From assembly GCA_002238485.1 (NCBI GenBank), contig MPMG01000001.1, positions 62,001 through 126,000 of the forward strand: a stretch of 64,000 nucleotides of DNA, written 5' to 3'. The stretch is from Chloroflexi bacterium bin20. GTDB lineage: Bacteria > Chloroflexota > Anaerolineae > Aggregatilineales > Phototrophicaceae. A program made the position numbers and the translations under genes. Positions 8,512-17,751 of the stretch are shown piece by piece. Numbering within the stretch: the stretch's first letter is position 1; every line of letters starts with the position of its first letter. The notes under the pieces are model-generated. The model had not been told where the DNA came from. It did not search any database and saw nothing but the letters and a program-made list of their open reading frames with translations.

Positions 8512-9430
8512 CATGTGGGAACGGGTGGGGCGTTTGATCGGCGCAGACAACCTCGATCGCCTGGCAGAAAAACAGGTTGGCGTGGTTGGCTTGGGCTCGG
8601 GCGGCGGATTCGTCGCGCTCAGCCTGGCGATGTGTGGCGTGGGCGGCTTCGTGTTGGTGGACGACGATGTGCTGGAGCGCGGTAATGTCACGCGACATGT
8701 GGCCGACCTGCGCAGCCTGGGGCAAAACAAAGCGGCGGCGGTGGCGGATTTGATCTGGCAGCGCAATCCCGATGCGCGGATCGATGTGCGCGCCGGCGCT
8801 ATCGAAGACCACTGGGATTGCCTGGACGCGATCGACTTGCTGGTTGTGGCAGTCGACAACGAACAAGTCAAGTACACGATCAACGAGAAATGCCTGGAGA
8901 AGCGCTTGATCGCCTCGTATGCTGGCGTGTACGAACGCGGCGAAGGCGGCGACCATGTCATCATCAAGCCCTATGCCGGTCCCTGCTATGCCTGCTGGGC
9001 AGAAGCCACCCGCGAAGGCGTCAAAATCGCCATGAACTCCGTGGGCGATCTGGATTATGGCATGATCGGCGCAGAAGGCACTTTGGCGTCCGAACCGGGG
9101 CTGTGGGTCAATGTCACCAAAGTGGCCGGCATTCAGACCGATCTCATTCTGAATGAATTGCTGCGCGGCACAGCTGCCTATGCCGAAATGCCCGCCAACA
9201 CGTTGATCGTCAGCAATACCTACCTGGATATCATTGAAGGCGCAGAAAGCGACCCGCACAGCGGTCTGTGGATCGAAATCGAGCGCGATCCGGATTGCCT
9301 GGTCTGTGGCGAACGATTGCAAACAGGCGTCAGTCTGCTGGCGCGTGACGAAAATGCCAGCATCTCATTGGAAGACTTGGCAGCTTCGCGATTGACCACC
9401 GATATCGTTATAGAAGAAGCCGAAGATTAA
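8504..9430 (+). CDS. E1-like (ThiF/MoeB family) ATP-dependent activating enzyme
   Basis: A 308-residue E1-like adenylating enzyme. The nucleotide loop GLGSGGG (29-35), the DDDVLERGNVTRH segment with N61 and R64, and VVAVDN with D118 match ThiF/MoeB. Two zinc pairs are present: C161/C164 and C265/C268. The remaining cysteines (C44, C106, C130) all precede the first pair, so the usual crossover-loop catalytic cysteine is not visible. The ATG at 8504 overlaps the JAB stop, showing tight coupling. The downstream opposite-strand gene overlaps the stop by 4 bases. Expected role: C-terminal adenylation of a modifier encoded elsewhere. Confidence 0.9.
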   Translation: MSNMWERVGRLIGADNLDRLAEKQVGVVGLGSGGGFVALSLAMCGVGGFVLVDDDVLERGNVTRHVADLRSLGQNKAAAVADLIWQRNPDARIDVRAGAIEDHWDCLDAIDLLVVAVDNEQVKYTINEKCLEKRLIASYAGVYERGEGGDHVIIKPYAGPCYACWAEATREGVKIAMNSVGDLDYGMIGAEGTLASEPGLWVNVTKVAGIQTDLILNELLRGTAAYAEMPANTLIVSNTYLDIIEGAESDPHSGLWIEIERDPDCLVCGERLQTGVSLLARDENASISLEDLAASRLTTDIVIEEAED

Positions 9431-9978
9431 CCGCGCTCTTGCTGCCGACGCCATTGGTCGGCGATTTCTTGCAGTTTCTCGCGCAGCTTCAGCCGCTCTC
9501 TCACTGTGAAAATCGCCTGAAAGAGCAGCTGGTCGCATTCGCCCGGCGGTTGTCCCATGTCTTCGTAATACAGCTGGAATCCGTCGGTGATATTGTGGCG
9601 GAAGGCGCCCGGGTCAAAGACCGGCGCGCGGTAGGGCAATACGCGGATGCCTACGCTCAGTACGATGTCGTCGCCGGCATGATGCGTCCAAAGGCCCAGG
9701 ATGCGCAGCTGCTGATAGCCGTGATAACCCTTGTTGTGATACCAAATGACGACCCCCGACCAGGCCGCGCCACGCATCGTTTTTGGTCCGTGGCAGAGAA
9801 TGCGCTTGTATTCTCGCAGGACCAGGTCGGACCATGTGTCAAAGGCATTGAGCAGATTCAGCGCTTGATCGTGGGGGCGCGCTGGCTTCTTCTGCGGGCG
9901 GGGGCTGCCAAAAGGACGCCGCGCGGCGATGCGGGCAAGGATATCCTGGTAGCGATCATCGGCGGGCTGGTTTGGCAA
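9427..9978 (-). CDS. Hypothetical protein convergent with the E1 gene
   Basis: A 183-residue protein that I do not recognise. The TTG start at 9978 follows GGAG and TGAGG, 4 bases after the stop of the acetyltransferase gene, so it is probably co-transcribed with that gene. The N-terminal 35 residues are basic and proline-rich. The middle is rich in aromatic residues (WYHNKGYHGYQQL), and a charged coiled helix closes the protein (about 150-183). There is no signal peptide or membrane segment. It ends in RG, not the GG of ubiquitin-like modifiers. Confidence 0.7.
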   Translation of the reverse strand: MPNQPADDRYQDILARIAARRPFGSPRPQKKPARPHDQALNLLNAFDTWSDLVLREYKRILCHGPKTMRGAAWSGVVIWYHNKGYHGYQQLRILGLWTHHAGDDIVLSVGIRVLPYRAPVFDPGAFRHNITDGFQLYYEDMGQPPGECDQLLFQAIFTVRERLKLREKLQEIADQWRRQQERG

Positions 9979-9982
9979 TGCC

Positions 9983-10990
9983 TCACTCCATCGTCATCTT
10001 CGCCAGCTCGATGCCATCGCGAACGATCTTTTCGTATTCGACATAACTGCGATGCCGAACCATGCCGACACGCTCGTACAGCGCCACCGCATTGGTCAGG
10101 CTTTCGCCATCGACGCTCAGACCGACGGTGTTCGTGCTGCGATCCCAATACTGCCCGAAGCTGCGCGTGAGCAATGCCTGCGCCAGTCCGCGCCGCCGAT
10201 AGCCGCGCCGGACGCCCACGATGTCGATGTAGCCAATATCTGGATGTCGATGATCTTGCGTCAAACCCAGCAGGCAGCCGATAGCCGCGTCCGTAGCTTC
10301 GTCATAGGCCAGCAGCACAAGCTCCTCGGCAAAGTTTTTGTCGTTGTCCAGCCAGTGCCGAAACTCCGCCAGCTCTTTTTCAAAGCTCTGTTCGACATAG
10401 CCGAAATGATCAGAAAAGGCATCGCGCACGACATCCACCATCAGCCGCAAATCGCGCTCGTGCCGATAGCGGCGCAAGACGATCCCAGCTGGCAGCGGGG
10501 CGGGCTGTGGGCGCTCGGTCATGGCTATGCGCATCTCGAAGCCGACTCGGTTGGGCGCAAAGCCGGCGCGTTGCAAATCTTTTTCGCGCCAGGTATTGCC
10601 TTGCCGAATGCCCGTGATGATGGTCACGCGCGCATCGGGCGGGCAGCGCTGCAGCACTGCTTGCATTTTCTCGTCTGCCCAGGCAAAGAGCTCGGCGCTC
10701 AGGTCGCTCGCATAGTGGTCTGGATGCACGCCCCAGTCCAGCCAGGGATGCACGGGCACTTCGCTGTTCGCCCACAATACGGCGTAGGCAGCCAGCCTGC
10801 CCGCGCTGTCAACGAAGCCCAGCGACATCTCGGCCAGGTCGAAGCCAGGTTCTTGCCAGCTATTTTGGAATGTCTCGGCTTTGTGCTGCGCACCCGAGCC
10901 GAAATGCGCGGCTATGGCGCTAGAAACGCTGGCGACTTGCTCGGCATCGGACAAAACAAGGGGACGGCAGGTAAAAACAGGTTCGGACAT
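9983..10990 (-). CDS. Tandem GNAT acetyltransferase (mycothiol-synthase-like layout)
   Basis: A 335-residue protein with two GNAT-like halves. The C-terminal half (about 160-330) has a full acetyl-CoA site: DIVGVRRGYRRRGLAQALL fits the Q/RxxGxG/A signature, followed by TNAVALYERVGM. The N-terminal half, with AYAVLWANSEVP and INTGIRQGNT-like strands, is degenerate. Double-GNAT proteins of this length include mycothiol synthase and many uncharacterised Chloroflexota enzymes. The substrate is not inferable. The downstream hypothetical gene begins 4 bases later. Confidence 0.82.
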   Translation of the reverse strand: MSEPVFTCRPLVLSDAEQVASVSSAIAAHFGSGAQHKAETFQNSWQEPGFDLAEMSLGFVDSAGRLAAYAVLWANSEVPVHPWLDWGVHPDHYASDLSAELFAWADEKMQAVLQRCPPDARVTIITGIRQGNTWREKDLQRAGFAPNRVGFEMRIAMTERPQPAPLPAGIVLRRYRHERDLRLMVDVVRDAFSDHFGYVEQSFEKELAEFRHWLDNDKNFAEELVLLAYDEATDAAIGCLLGLTQDHRHPDIGYIDIVGVRRGYRRRGLAQALLTRSFGQYWDRSTNTVGLSVDGESLTNAVALYERVGMVRHRSYVEYEKIVRDGIELAKMTME

Positions 10991-11135
10991 TGCTTAGGTA
11001 CGCCTTTCACGAGTTGCGCAGACGCAATATTATGGACGCGCGCAGATTATAAAGGCGAAAAGTCTTGCTTAACAGCCTCGCCAAGTTGCGCTATGATTGC
11101 CGCGAGTTCGACAGCAGCCGCGGAGCGCCACCTGC

Positions 11136-12263
11136 ATGAACCAAACGACCAAGACATTTACCTACATCATCGGCATCGTAATGACGGTCGCCATGGTAGG
11201 CAGCCTGATCTTGCCAATGCTTTCCAGTCAGGTGGGCGTAACCGACCCTTATTCGCTTACTCCAGACCCGACTGCGCTGCCCGAACCGACCATGCCGCCG
11301 CCGCCCGATATCGCCGCGATCGACTTTGACAGCCGTTATCTGCATCGCTCGGGCTTGTTTACGATCGGCGCGCCCAGCGGCTGGAGCCCGCAATCCGACA
11401 GCAGCAACGAAGTCGAATTGCGCGCTTCTCTGAACAACACCGATGTCCAAAGCGTGGTCGAGGTGCGCATAAACAAAAATACCGATAGCATCAGCGACGC
11501 GGCCGGACTTAGTGATTACCTGGACAATTCTTGGCTGAGCTATACCTGGGGCGGCTATACGCGCTGGGACGAAACCAGCCGCACACTCACCGACGATGGC
11601 ATCGTGCGCATCGACTTCAACCTGGAGCGCGGACGCACGCATTTGATCGCTCGGCAAGAATCCTGGCTCGAGGGCAGCGATATTTTCAGCGTGCGCGTCG
11701 TCGCCTCAGAAAATGCTGCGCAAGAGCTCAAGTTTGTGCTGCGTGGCGTGGCCGAGACGATCGAGTGGCTGCCGCAATATGTCGGCGCGCCCTTTGCATG
11801 GGATGTCTATTATGACGAGTTGGACAAGCACATGCTGCGCTTTCCATCCAGCTGGGAAGTTACCGATGCGGTGCCTGGATTGCCGGCAACTGTGCTGGGC
11901 GAAGGCCTTACGCTGGCGGTCGCCACCTTTGATGTGCTGCTGGCCAGCGAGGACGAAGCGCGGGCCTGGATGCAAGGCTGGCGCTATGGCGTGGAGGCGC
12001 AATCGGTGGAAGCCGTCGAAGTGGATGGCGCGGACGGTTATCGCATTTCCTATCGTCTGCGCAGCCTGGATGGCAGCCTGGAAAGCGGCGCAGTCATCGC
12101 GCTGAATGGCACTGACAATCGCCTGCATGTCGCCAACCTGCGCGCCGCCGATCTGGATGATGACCTGCTTGAGTCGACTGCCGACGAATATCCCTGGCTG
12201 GCGGTATTGGACAGCTTCCGCTTGGCGCCCGACTTTGAAGTGGCGCATCCGCCGAAAGTCTAG
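11136..12263 (+). CDS. Membrane-anchored protein with two PsbP/Mog1-like domains
   Basis: A 375-residue protein with one N-terminal membrane helix (FTYIIGIVMTVAMVGSLILP, about 7-26). A threonine/proline-rich linker comes next. Two similar domains of about 150 residues then start at LHRSGLFTIGAPSGW and LDKHMLRFPSSWEV. The phrase 'F.I..PSGW' followed by antiparallel strands is reminiscent of PsbP/Mog1-fold proteins; this is weak evidence. Function is unknown and it likely faces the cell exterior. The ATG at 11136 places the helix at the N-terminus. Confidence 0.65.
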   Translation: MNQTTKTFTYIIGIVMTVAMVGSLILPMLSSQVGVTDPYSLTPDPTALPEPTMPPPPDIAAIDFDSRYLHRSGLFTIGAPSGWSPQSDSSNEVELRASLNNTDVQSVVEVRINKNTDSISDAAGLSDYLDNSWLSYTWGGYTRWDETSRTLTDDGIVRIDFNLERGRTHLIARQESWLEGSDIFSVRVVASENAAQELKFVLRGVAETIEWLPQYVGAPFAWDVYYDELDKHMLRFPSSWEVTDAVPGLPATVLGEGLTLAVATFDVLLASEDEARAWMQGWRYGVEAQSVEAVEVDGADGYRISYRLRSLDGSLESGAVIALNGTDNRLHVANLRAADLDDDLLESTADEYPWLAVLDSFRLAPDFEVAHPPKV

Positions 12264-12281
12264 GATAACATCAGCCCGACT

Positions 12282-12803
12282 ATGATCTTGCCGGATGTGC
12301 TGGCGCGGGATCTGCTGCTGGTCTTCTGTGGCACAGCAGCCAGCGCTGCATCAGCGCGAGCGACAGCCTATTATGCCAATCCTGGCAATACCTTCTGGCG
12401 CGCGCTCCATCAAGCCGGTTTCACGCCACGCCAGTTCGCGCCGGGCGACTTCCGCAATTTGCTGAAGCTAGGCATTGGCTTGACCGACCTGTGCAAGCAC
12501 AGCGCGGGAAACGACAGCGATATCGCCTTCACCGAGCAGGATGTCGTGGCGCTGCGCGACAAGCTCCTCTGCTATCAGCCAAAGATCGCGGCTTTCACCA
12601 GCAAGACAGCCTGGCGCATGTTTTCGGGCCAGTCCGCGAGCAAACCGACATCCTATGGTTGGCAATCTGCGCAGGTTGGTCAGACGCGCTGCTTCGTCCT
12701 GCCATCGCCGTCGGGCTCCGCGCGCCGCTACTGGGATATCGCCCCCTGGCAGATCTTGGCGGATGCATACAAGCGACTGCAAGGCGCAGCGACTTCTTGC
12801 TGA
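12282..12803 (+). CDS. mug: G:T/U mismatch-specific uracil-DNA glycosylase (Mug/TDG branch)
   Basis: A 173-residue protein with the UDG-fold pattern of the Mug/TDG branch: a strand ending in VFCGTAASAASA (motif 1, where Mug has GINPG), then YYANPGNTFWRALHQAGFTP and GIGLTDL. Motif 2 corresponds to VLPSPSGSARRYW near residues 143-155. These enzymes excise uracil or thymine mispaired with guanine. The enzyme lies 18 bases after the PsbP-like gene and ends 16 bases from a convergent SDR gene. The GTAAS motif instead of GINPG marks the non-E. coli subgroup. Confidence 0.85.
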   Translation: MILPDVLARDLLLVFCGTAASAASARATAYYANPGNTFWRALHQAGFTPRQFAPGDFRNLLKLGIGLTDLCKHSAGNDSDIAFTEQDVVALRDKLLCYQPKIAAFTSKTAWRMFSGQSASKPTSYGWQSAQVGQTRCFVLPSPSGSARRYWDIAPWQILADAYKRLQGAATSC

Positions 12804-12819
12804 AGCGCCAATGCAAGCG

Positions 12820-13500
12820 CTAAGTCCAACGCGCATCCGGCCTGTCGCTGGTCAGGACTTGCCCGCTGATGCCGTCCGCAGCATCCGAAGCCAGGAACAG
12901 CGCCAAGTTGGCGACAGAATCGACACGGTCGCCGGCAACGATGGCATTGACAGCAATATGGCGCTCTTTCAGCTCGCGCGCCGCCTGCCGAGTTATGCCG
13001 ATGACGCCCGACGCGCCCGCCACCGTGCCGATCCCCTCGGGCAGGCTCGCAAGCGCTTTTGATGGCAGCACATTGATGATCGTGCCGCCGCCCTCGTCCG
13101 CCAGCACACGCGCAGCCAACTGCATGCAAAAGAAAACACCGCCCAGATTCACCTCCAGTTGCCGCCGCCAATCCCATTCGTCCACCTGCAGCATGGGCTG
13201 GGCGCGCTGGATGCTGACGGCATTGACCAGCAGGTGCAACTGCCCGAAGGCATCGCGCGTTTGTTCGATCATGTTGGCGACTTGAAAGCGGTTGGAGATA
13301 TCGGCGCGCAGAGCGATGGCTGTACCGCCGCGCTTGTGGATTAGCTGGCTGGTGGCGTCGGCGCGCTCGATGTTGAGGTCGGCTGCCGCCACCGCAGCGC
13401 CACAATCCGCCAGCGTCAGCGATATCGCCCGCCCACTGCCAGCGCCCGCGCCGGCTACCAACGCGACTCGGCCAGACAGGTCAACTTGAAAAGATGCCAC
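12820..13500 (-). CDS. Degenerate short-chain dehydrogenase/reductase
   Basis: A 226-residue Rossmann protein. The NAD(P) loop reads AGAGAGSGRA (SDR TGxxxGxG), and D42 in AADLN suggests an NAD preference. The NNAG motif is NAVS. At the position of the catalytic YxxxK the sequence is GTVAGASGV, so the active-site tyrosine and lysine are both absent, although the surrounding helix (GVIGITRQAARELKERHIAVNAI) is conserved. The C-terminus is short, without the usual substrate loop. It is probably not an active oxidoreductase. It lies 3 bases downstream of ssb. Confidence 0.8.
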   Translation of the reverse strand: MASFQVDLSGRVALVAGAGAGSGRAISLTLADCGAAVAAADLNIERADATSQLIHKRGGTAIALRADISNRFQVANMIEQTRDAFGQLHLLVNAVSIQRAQPMLQVDEWDWRRQLEVNLGGVFFCMQLAARVLADEGGGTIINVLPSKALASLPEGIGTVAGASGVIGITRQAARELKERHIAVNAIVAGDRVDSVANLALFLASDAADGISGQVLTSDRPDARWT

Positions 13501-13503
13501 GCG

Positions 13504-14055
13504 CTAAAAGGGGATGTCATCCGAGGTCTGGGGACGTGATTCTGGATAATTCGAAGCGCGGTCGTCTTGCTGATAGCCGCCTGGCGCTTGATTGCCCTGG
13601 TCCCGTTGAGCCCCCCCACGCTGGTAGCCGCCACCCTGACCGCCTTGATAGCCGCCGCGCTGCTGCTGCTGCTGACCACCACGTTGCTGTCCGCCGCCAT
13701 AATCGCCACCGCCCTGGTCGCCGCCACGTCCGCCCAGGAAACGAACATCTCGCGCTGTCAAATCCAGCGACGCCGCAGCCTCGCCATTGTTATTCAAATA
13801 GCCGCGCGCGCTCACATTGCCAGTCACCATGACCTGCTTGCCTTTGGACAAATAGGTGTTGCAGGGTTCAGCTTGCGCGCCCCAGACAGCCACGCGATAC
13901 CAGGTCGTTTTCTCACGCTGCTCGCCCGAATTGCGGTCGCGCCACCGTTCGCTGACAGCGACGTTGAGGTTGCAAACCGCTTGTCCGCTCTGCAAATAAC
14001 GAAGTTCTGGATCCCTGCCCAGGTAGCCTACAATAATTGTCTGATGCCAGGTCAT
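13504..14055 (-). CDS. ssb: Single-stranded DNA-binding protein
   Basis: A 183-residue SSB. The N-terminal OB-fold (about 1-108) starts MTWHQTIIVGYLGRDPELRY, with the conserved NLNVAVSERW strand and ETTWYRVAVWG-like segment. A glycine/glutamine-rich linker (about 115-165) follows, and the acidic tip DDIPF recruits repair and replication proteins. The linker is encoded by low-complexity CTG/GCC-rich DNA. The gene follows gatB on the same strand after 25 bases, and the SDR follows after 3 bases. Role: binds single-stranded DNA in replication and repair. Confidence 0.97.
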   Translation of the reverse strand: MTWHQTIIVGYLGRDPELRYLQSGQAVCNLNVAVSERWRDRNSGEQREKTTWYRVAVWGAQAEPCNTYLSKGKQVMVTGNVSARGYLNNNGEAAASLDLTARDVRFLGGRGGDQGGGDYGGGQQRGGQQQQQRGGYQGGQGGGYQRGGAQRDQGNQAPGGYQQDDRASNYPESRPQTSDDIPF

Positions 14056-14080
14056 CGCGACTGTCTCCGTTTCATTCGCT

Positions 14081-15544
<1,464 letters not shown>

Positions 15545-15715
15545 CCTGTGGCGAATATCAACCTGCCTACCATAGCGGATTTGGCTGAGAATGCAAAGAC
15601 GCGCTGACACAGCGGGCAGAGCAATCGAAACATATTCAGCGCAGAGGCGCGGAGGCTGATGCAGGGGCGATACTTGCGTCGCCCAAGAGTCGCCAATCCC
15701 TTCCTGGCGAATTGC

Positions 15716-15743
15716 TTGACAATCTACGAAATGGCATTACAGT
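15716..15743 (+). promoter_or_regulatory. Promoter candidate upstream of the poly-C gene
   Basis: A perfect TTGACA (15716-15721) and TACAGT (15738-15743) are separated by 16 bases. They lie 35 bases upstream of the small hydrophobic frame at 15778. Confidence 0.4.
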
Positions 15744-15777
15744 GGATGAAATATGACATTAGACAGGATTTTCAACT

Positions 15778-15900
15778 ATGCATGCTGAAACAATCGCTTT
15801 GCTCAGAATCACGCTGGCGGTTGCGCTGCTGCTGGCGACCGCGGCCGGCGGCACTGGCGAAAGGCAAGAGCTTGTTCACATAAGGAGAGCTTCACCGTGA
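15778..15900 (+). CDS. Small hydrophobic peptide overlapping the start of the phase-variable gene
   Basis: A 40-residue frame from ATG 15778 with a central hydrophobic stretch (ITLAVALLLATAAGG). Its stop TGA overlaps the downstream GTG start as GTGA, a classical translational-coupling overlap. A TTGACA promoter candidate lies just upstream. Its own ribosome site is weak. It could be a leader peptide that carries ribosomes into the next gene, or chance. I do not recognise a family. Confidence 0.35.
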   Translation: MHAETIALLRITLAVALLLATAAGGTGERQELVHIRRASP

Positions 15901-17707
15901 CAGTACATGACGCGCCCAAGCCAAACCGTCAATTCAGAAGCCTTGCGGGAGCTTGCAGTAATGATAACTCTACCCCCCCCCCCCCGTAATATCGCGTAAT
16001 AATAGTAAGTTACTTGATTTTCGTTCCGCCTTTGCGTCCAAGTTAATTCTTATCGCGCTGGTCTTGCTTCTGCTGTCGGCCGCGCCGGTCCGCGCCGCGA
16101 CATTCAGCGCCAACAGCACAACTACCCTGACCAATGCCATCAACTCGGCCAATGGCAACAGCGAAGCCGACACCATCAACATCACCGGCAACTTCACCCT
16201 GACCACCAACGCCCTTCCGCAAATCACCAGCGCGATCACCATCAACGGCAACGGCTTTACGATCAACGGCAGGGCCATTATCTTCGCCAACAACCAAGAA
16301 TTCCCTCAATCCAGAGCTGTTGTAGTCGGATCCGGCGGCAATTTGACCCTAAACAATGTAACCCTTACCGATTTCTACAATTCGGGAGGTGGCGGGGCAA
16401 TTAATGTGGAGGCCGGCAGTCTGACTTTGAATCAAGTCACTGTGCGCGATTCAAGATCAAACAGTAGCGGTGGCGGCATAACCGCCGACGGCAGCGCCAG
16501 CGTGACCATCAATCGCAGCGCTATTCACGGTAATTCAAGCAATGTGAACGGCGGCGGCATCTTCTTTTCAACCGGCGTCACCGCCACCATCAACAACAGC
16601 AGCATATTTAACAACCAAGCGCTTAGAGCCGGCGGCATCCTCGTTAATAGTACCTCAGCCACCCTCTCGCTCAATCATGTGACCGTCACCGGCAATACCG
16701 CATCAGGCACTTTCAGTGAGGTAGGCGACGGCATCTTTGTCAATGAGGGCACGCTGAATCTGCGCAACAGCATCATCTACGGCAACAGCAACCAGAATTG
16801 CCAAATCGGTTCCAGCGGCGCCGTCTCCGTCAACAGCAGCAACATCATCGGCGGCGGCTCCAGCGCGAGTTGTTCGGCGAGCCAGTCCAGCGCCAACCCG
16901 CTGCTGTCCGCCAACCCGACCGGCAGCCCGCCCTATTACACCTTCCGCGAGGACAGCCCAGCCAGAAATGCAGCCACCTGCATCAGCAGTATCACGACCG
17001 ATCAGCGCGGCAGAGCCCGTCCGCAGGACAGCCTCTGCGATATCGGCGCTTATGAATGGTATCCCCCGCCGCCAGCACCGCCGCCACAAGAACCGAGCGA
17101 CAGCGGCGCAATCTACATCCCGCCCGCAGAAATCAAGGCAACCGCCACGCCCGGCATCTCGTCCTGCTTGACCCTGCCCGGCATCGTCACCTACAACCTC
17201 ACGGAATCCACGCAATGCCAGCGCCTCGACGCGGTGGGCATCGGCAACGCCGAGATTGCTGTAAGCGGCTTCGCAGACGCGGTGAATGTTTGGAGTTGGG
17301 TCCTGCCTGGCACGAAAATCTGCTTCGAAGCGGAAGGCAGCGCCTTCAAATTCATCGACACCGAGCCCATCCCCCGCGTCGTCTATGATTTGCCTGCGAC
17401 GAACGAAAATGGCTTGACCTGCGGCATAATTGACCGCCCCGGCAATTTGATCCTGCTGCCCGGCGCCCGTCCGCCCGCTGCGCCCACGCCCACGCTCGAA
17501 GCGCTAAGCCTGCAAAACTGCATGGCGCGCACAACGAACATCCTGAACTTCCGCGCCAGTCCCGGTGGCGCTGTCATCCAAGCCATCCCCTACAACGCGA
17601 TATTGACGGCGGTCGCGCGTACGGCAGATTGGTTCAAGGTGGATTTTCACGGCGTCAAGGGCTGGATCAGCGCCGACTTCGTCGAGCCGATCGGGACTTG
17701 CGGCTGA
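15897..17707 (+). CDS. Beta-helix surface protein with choice-of-anchor and SH3b domains; frame interrupted by a 13-C run
   Basis: The GTG at 15897 follows AAGGAGAG and overlaps the preceding stop. As sequenced, 13 C at 15973-15985 lead to TAA at 15987 after 30 codons; with 14 (or 11) C the frame continues unbroken to 17707, giving about 603 residues. After the run come basic residues, a hydrophobic segment LILIALVLLLLSAAP and a VRA cleavage site. The mature part has right-handed beta-helix repeats rich in Asn/Gly/Ser/Thr, a choice-of-anchor ending in CDIGAYE, a proline linker and a C-terminal SH3b domain. The downstream frame alone has only a TTG at 16064, which would cut off the signal peptide's basic end. 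Confidence 0.7.
15973..15985 (+). repeat. Homopolymer of 13 C within the 5' coding region
   Basis: Thirteen consecutive C between TA and GTAAT. It lies 26 codons after the GTG start of the beta-helix gene. Both off-frames stop just after it: TAA at 15987 with 13 C, and GCG TAA TAA with 12 C. Only one frame in three is productive, which is the design of slipped-strand phase-variable genes. Confidence 0.85.
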
Positions 17708-17751
17708 GGGGGGTTTGCCTCCCCCCGACTTTTCGGGGGGACCGAGGGGGG
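17708..17751. terminator. GC hairpin between convergent genes (dispersed element, copy 2)
   Basis: CCCCCCGA (17721-17728) and TCGGGGGG (17733-17740) form a perfect 8-bp stem with a CTTT loop, flanked by further G- and C-runs. It lies between two convergent stops (17707 and 17752), so it may end transcription from both sides, although there is no long T-run. The reverse complement matches the element at 264-297. Confidence 0.55.

Noticed and set aside
15659-15883. A 74-codon frame upstream of the poly-C gene
   Set aside because: It is in a different frame from the coupled 40-codon peptide, has no ribosome site and an Arg/Cys/Trp-rich product.
16064-17707. TTG at 16064 as the true start of the beta-helix protein
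   Set aside because: It has no ribosome site and would begin in the middle of the hydrophobic core, leaving only about ten residues of the signal peptide without a basic end.
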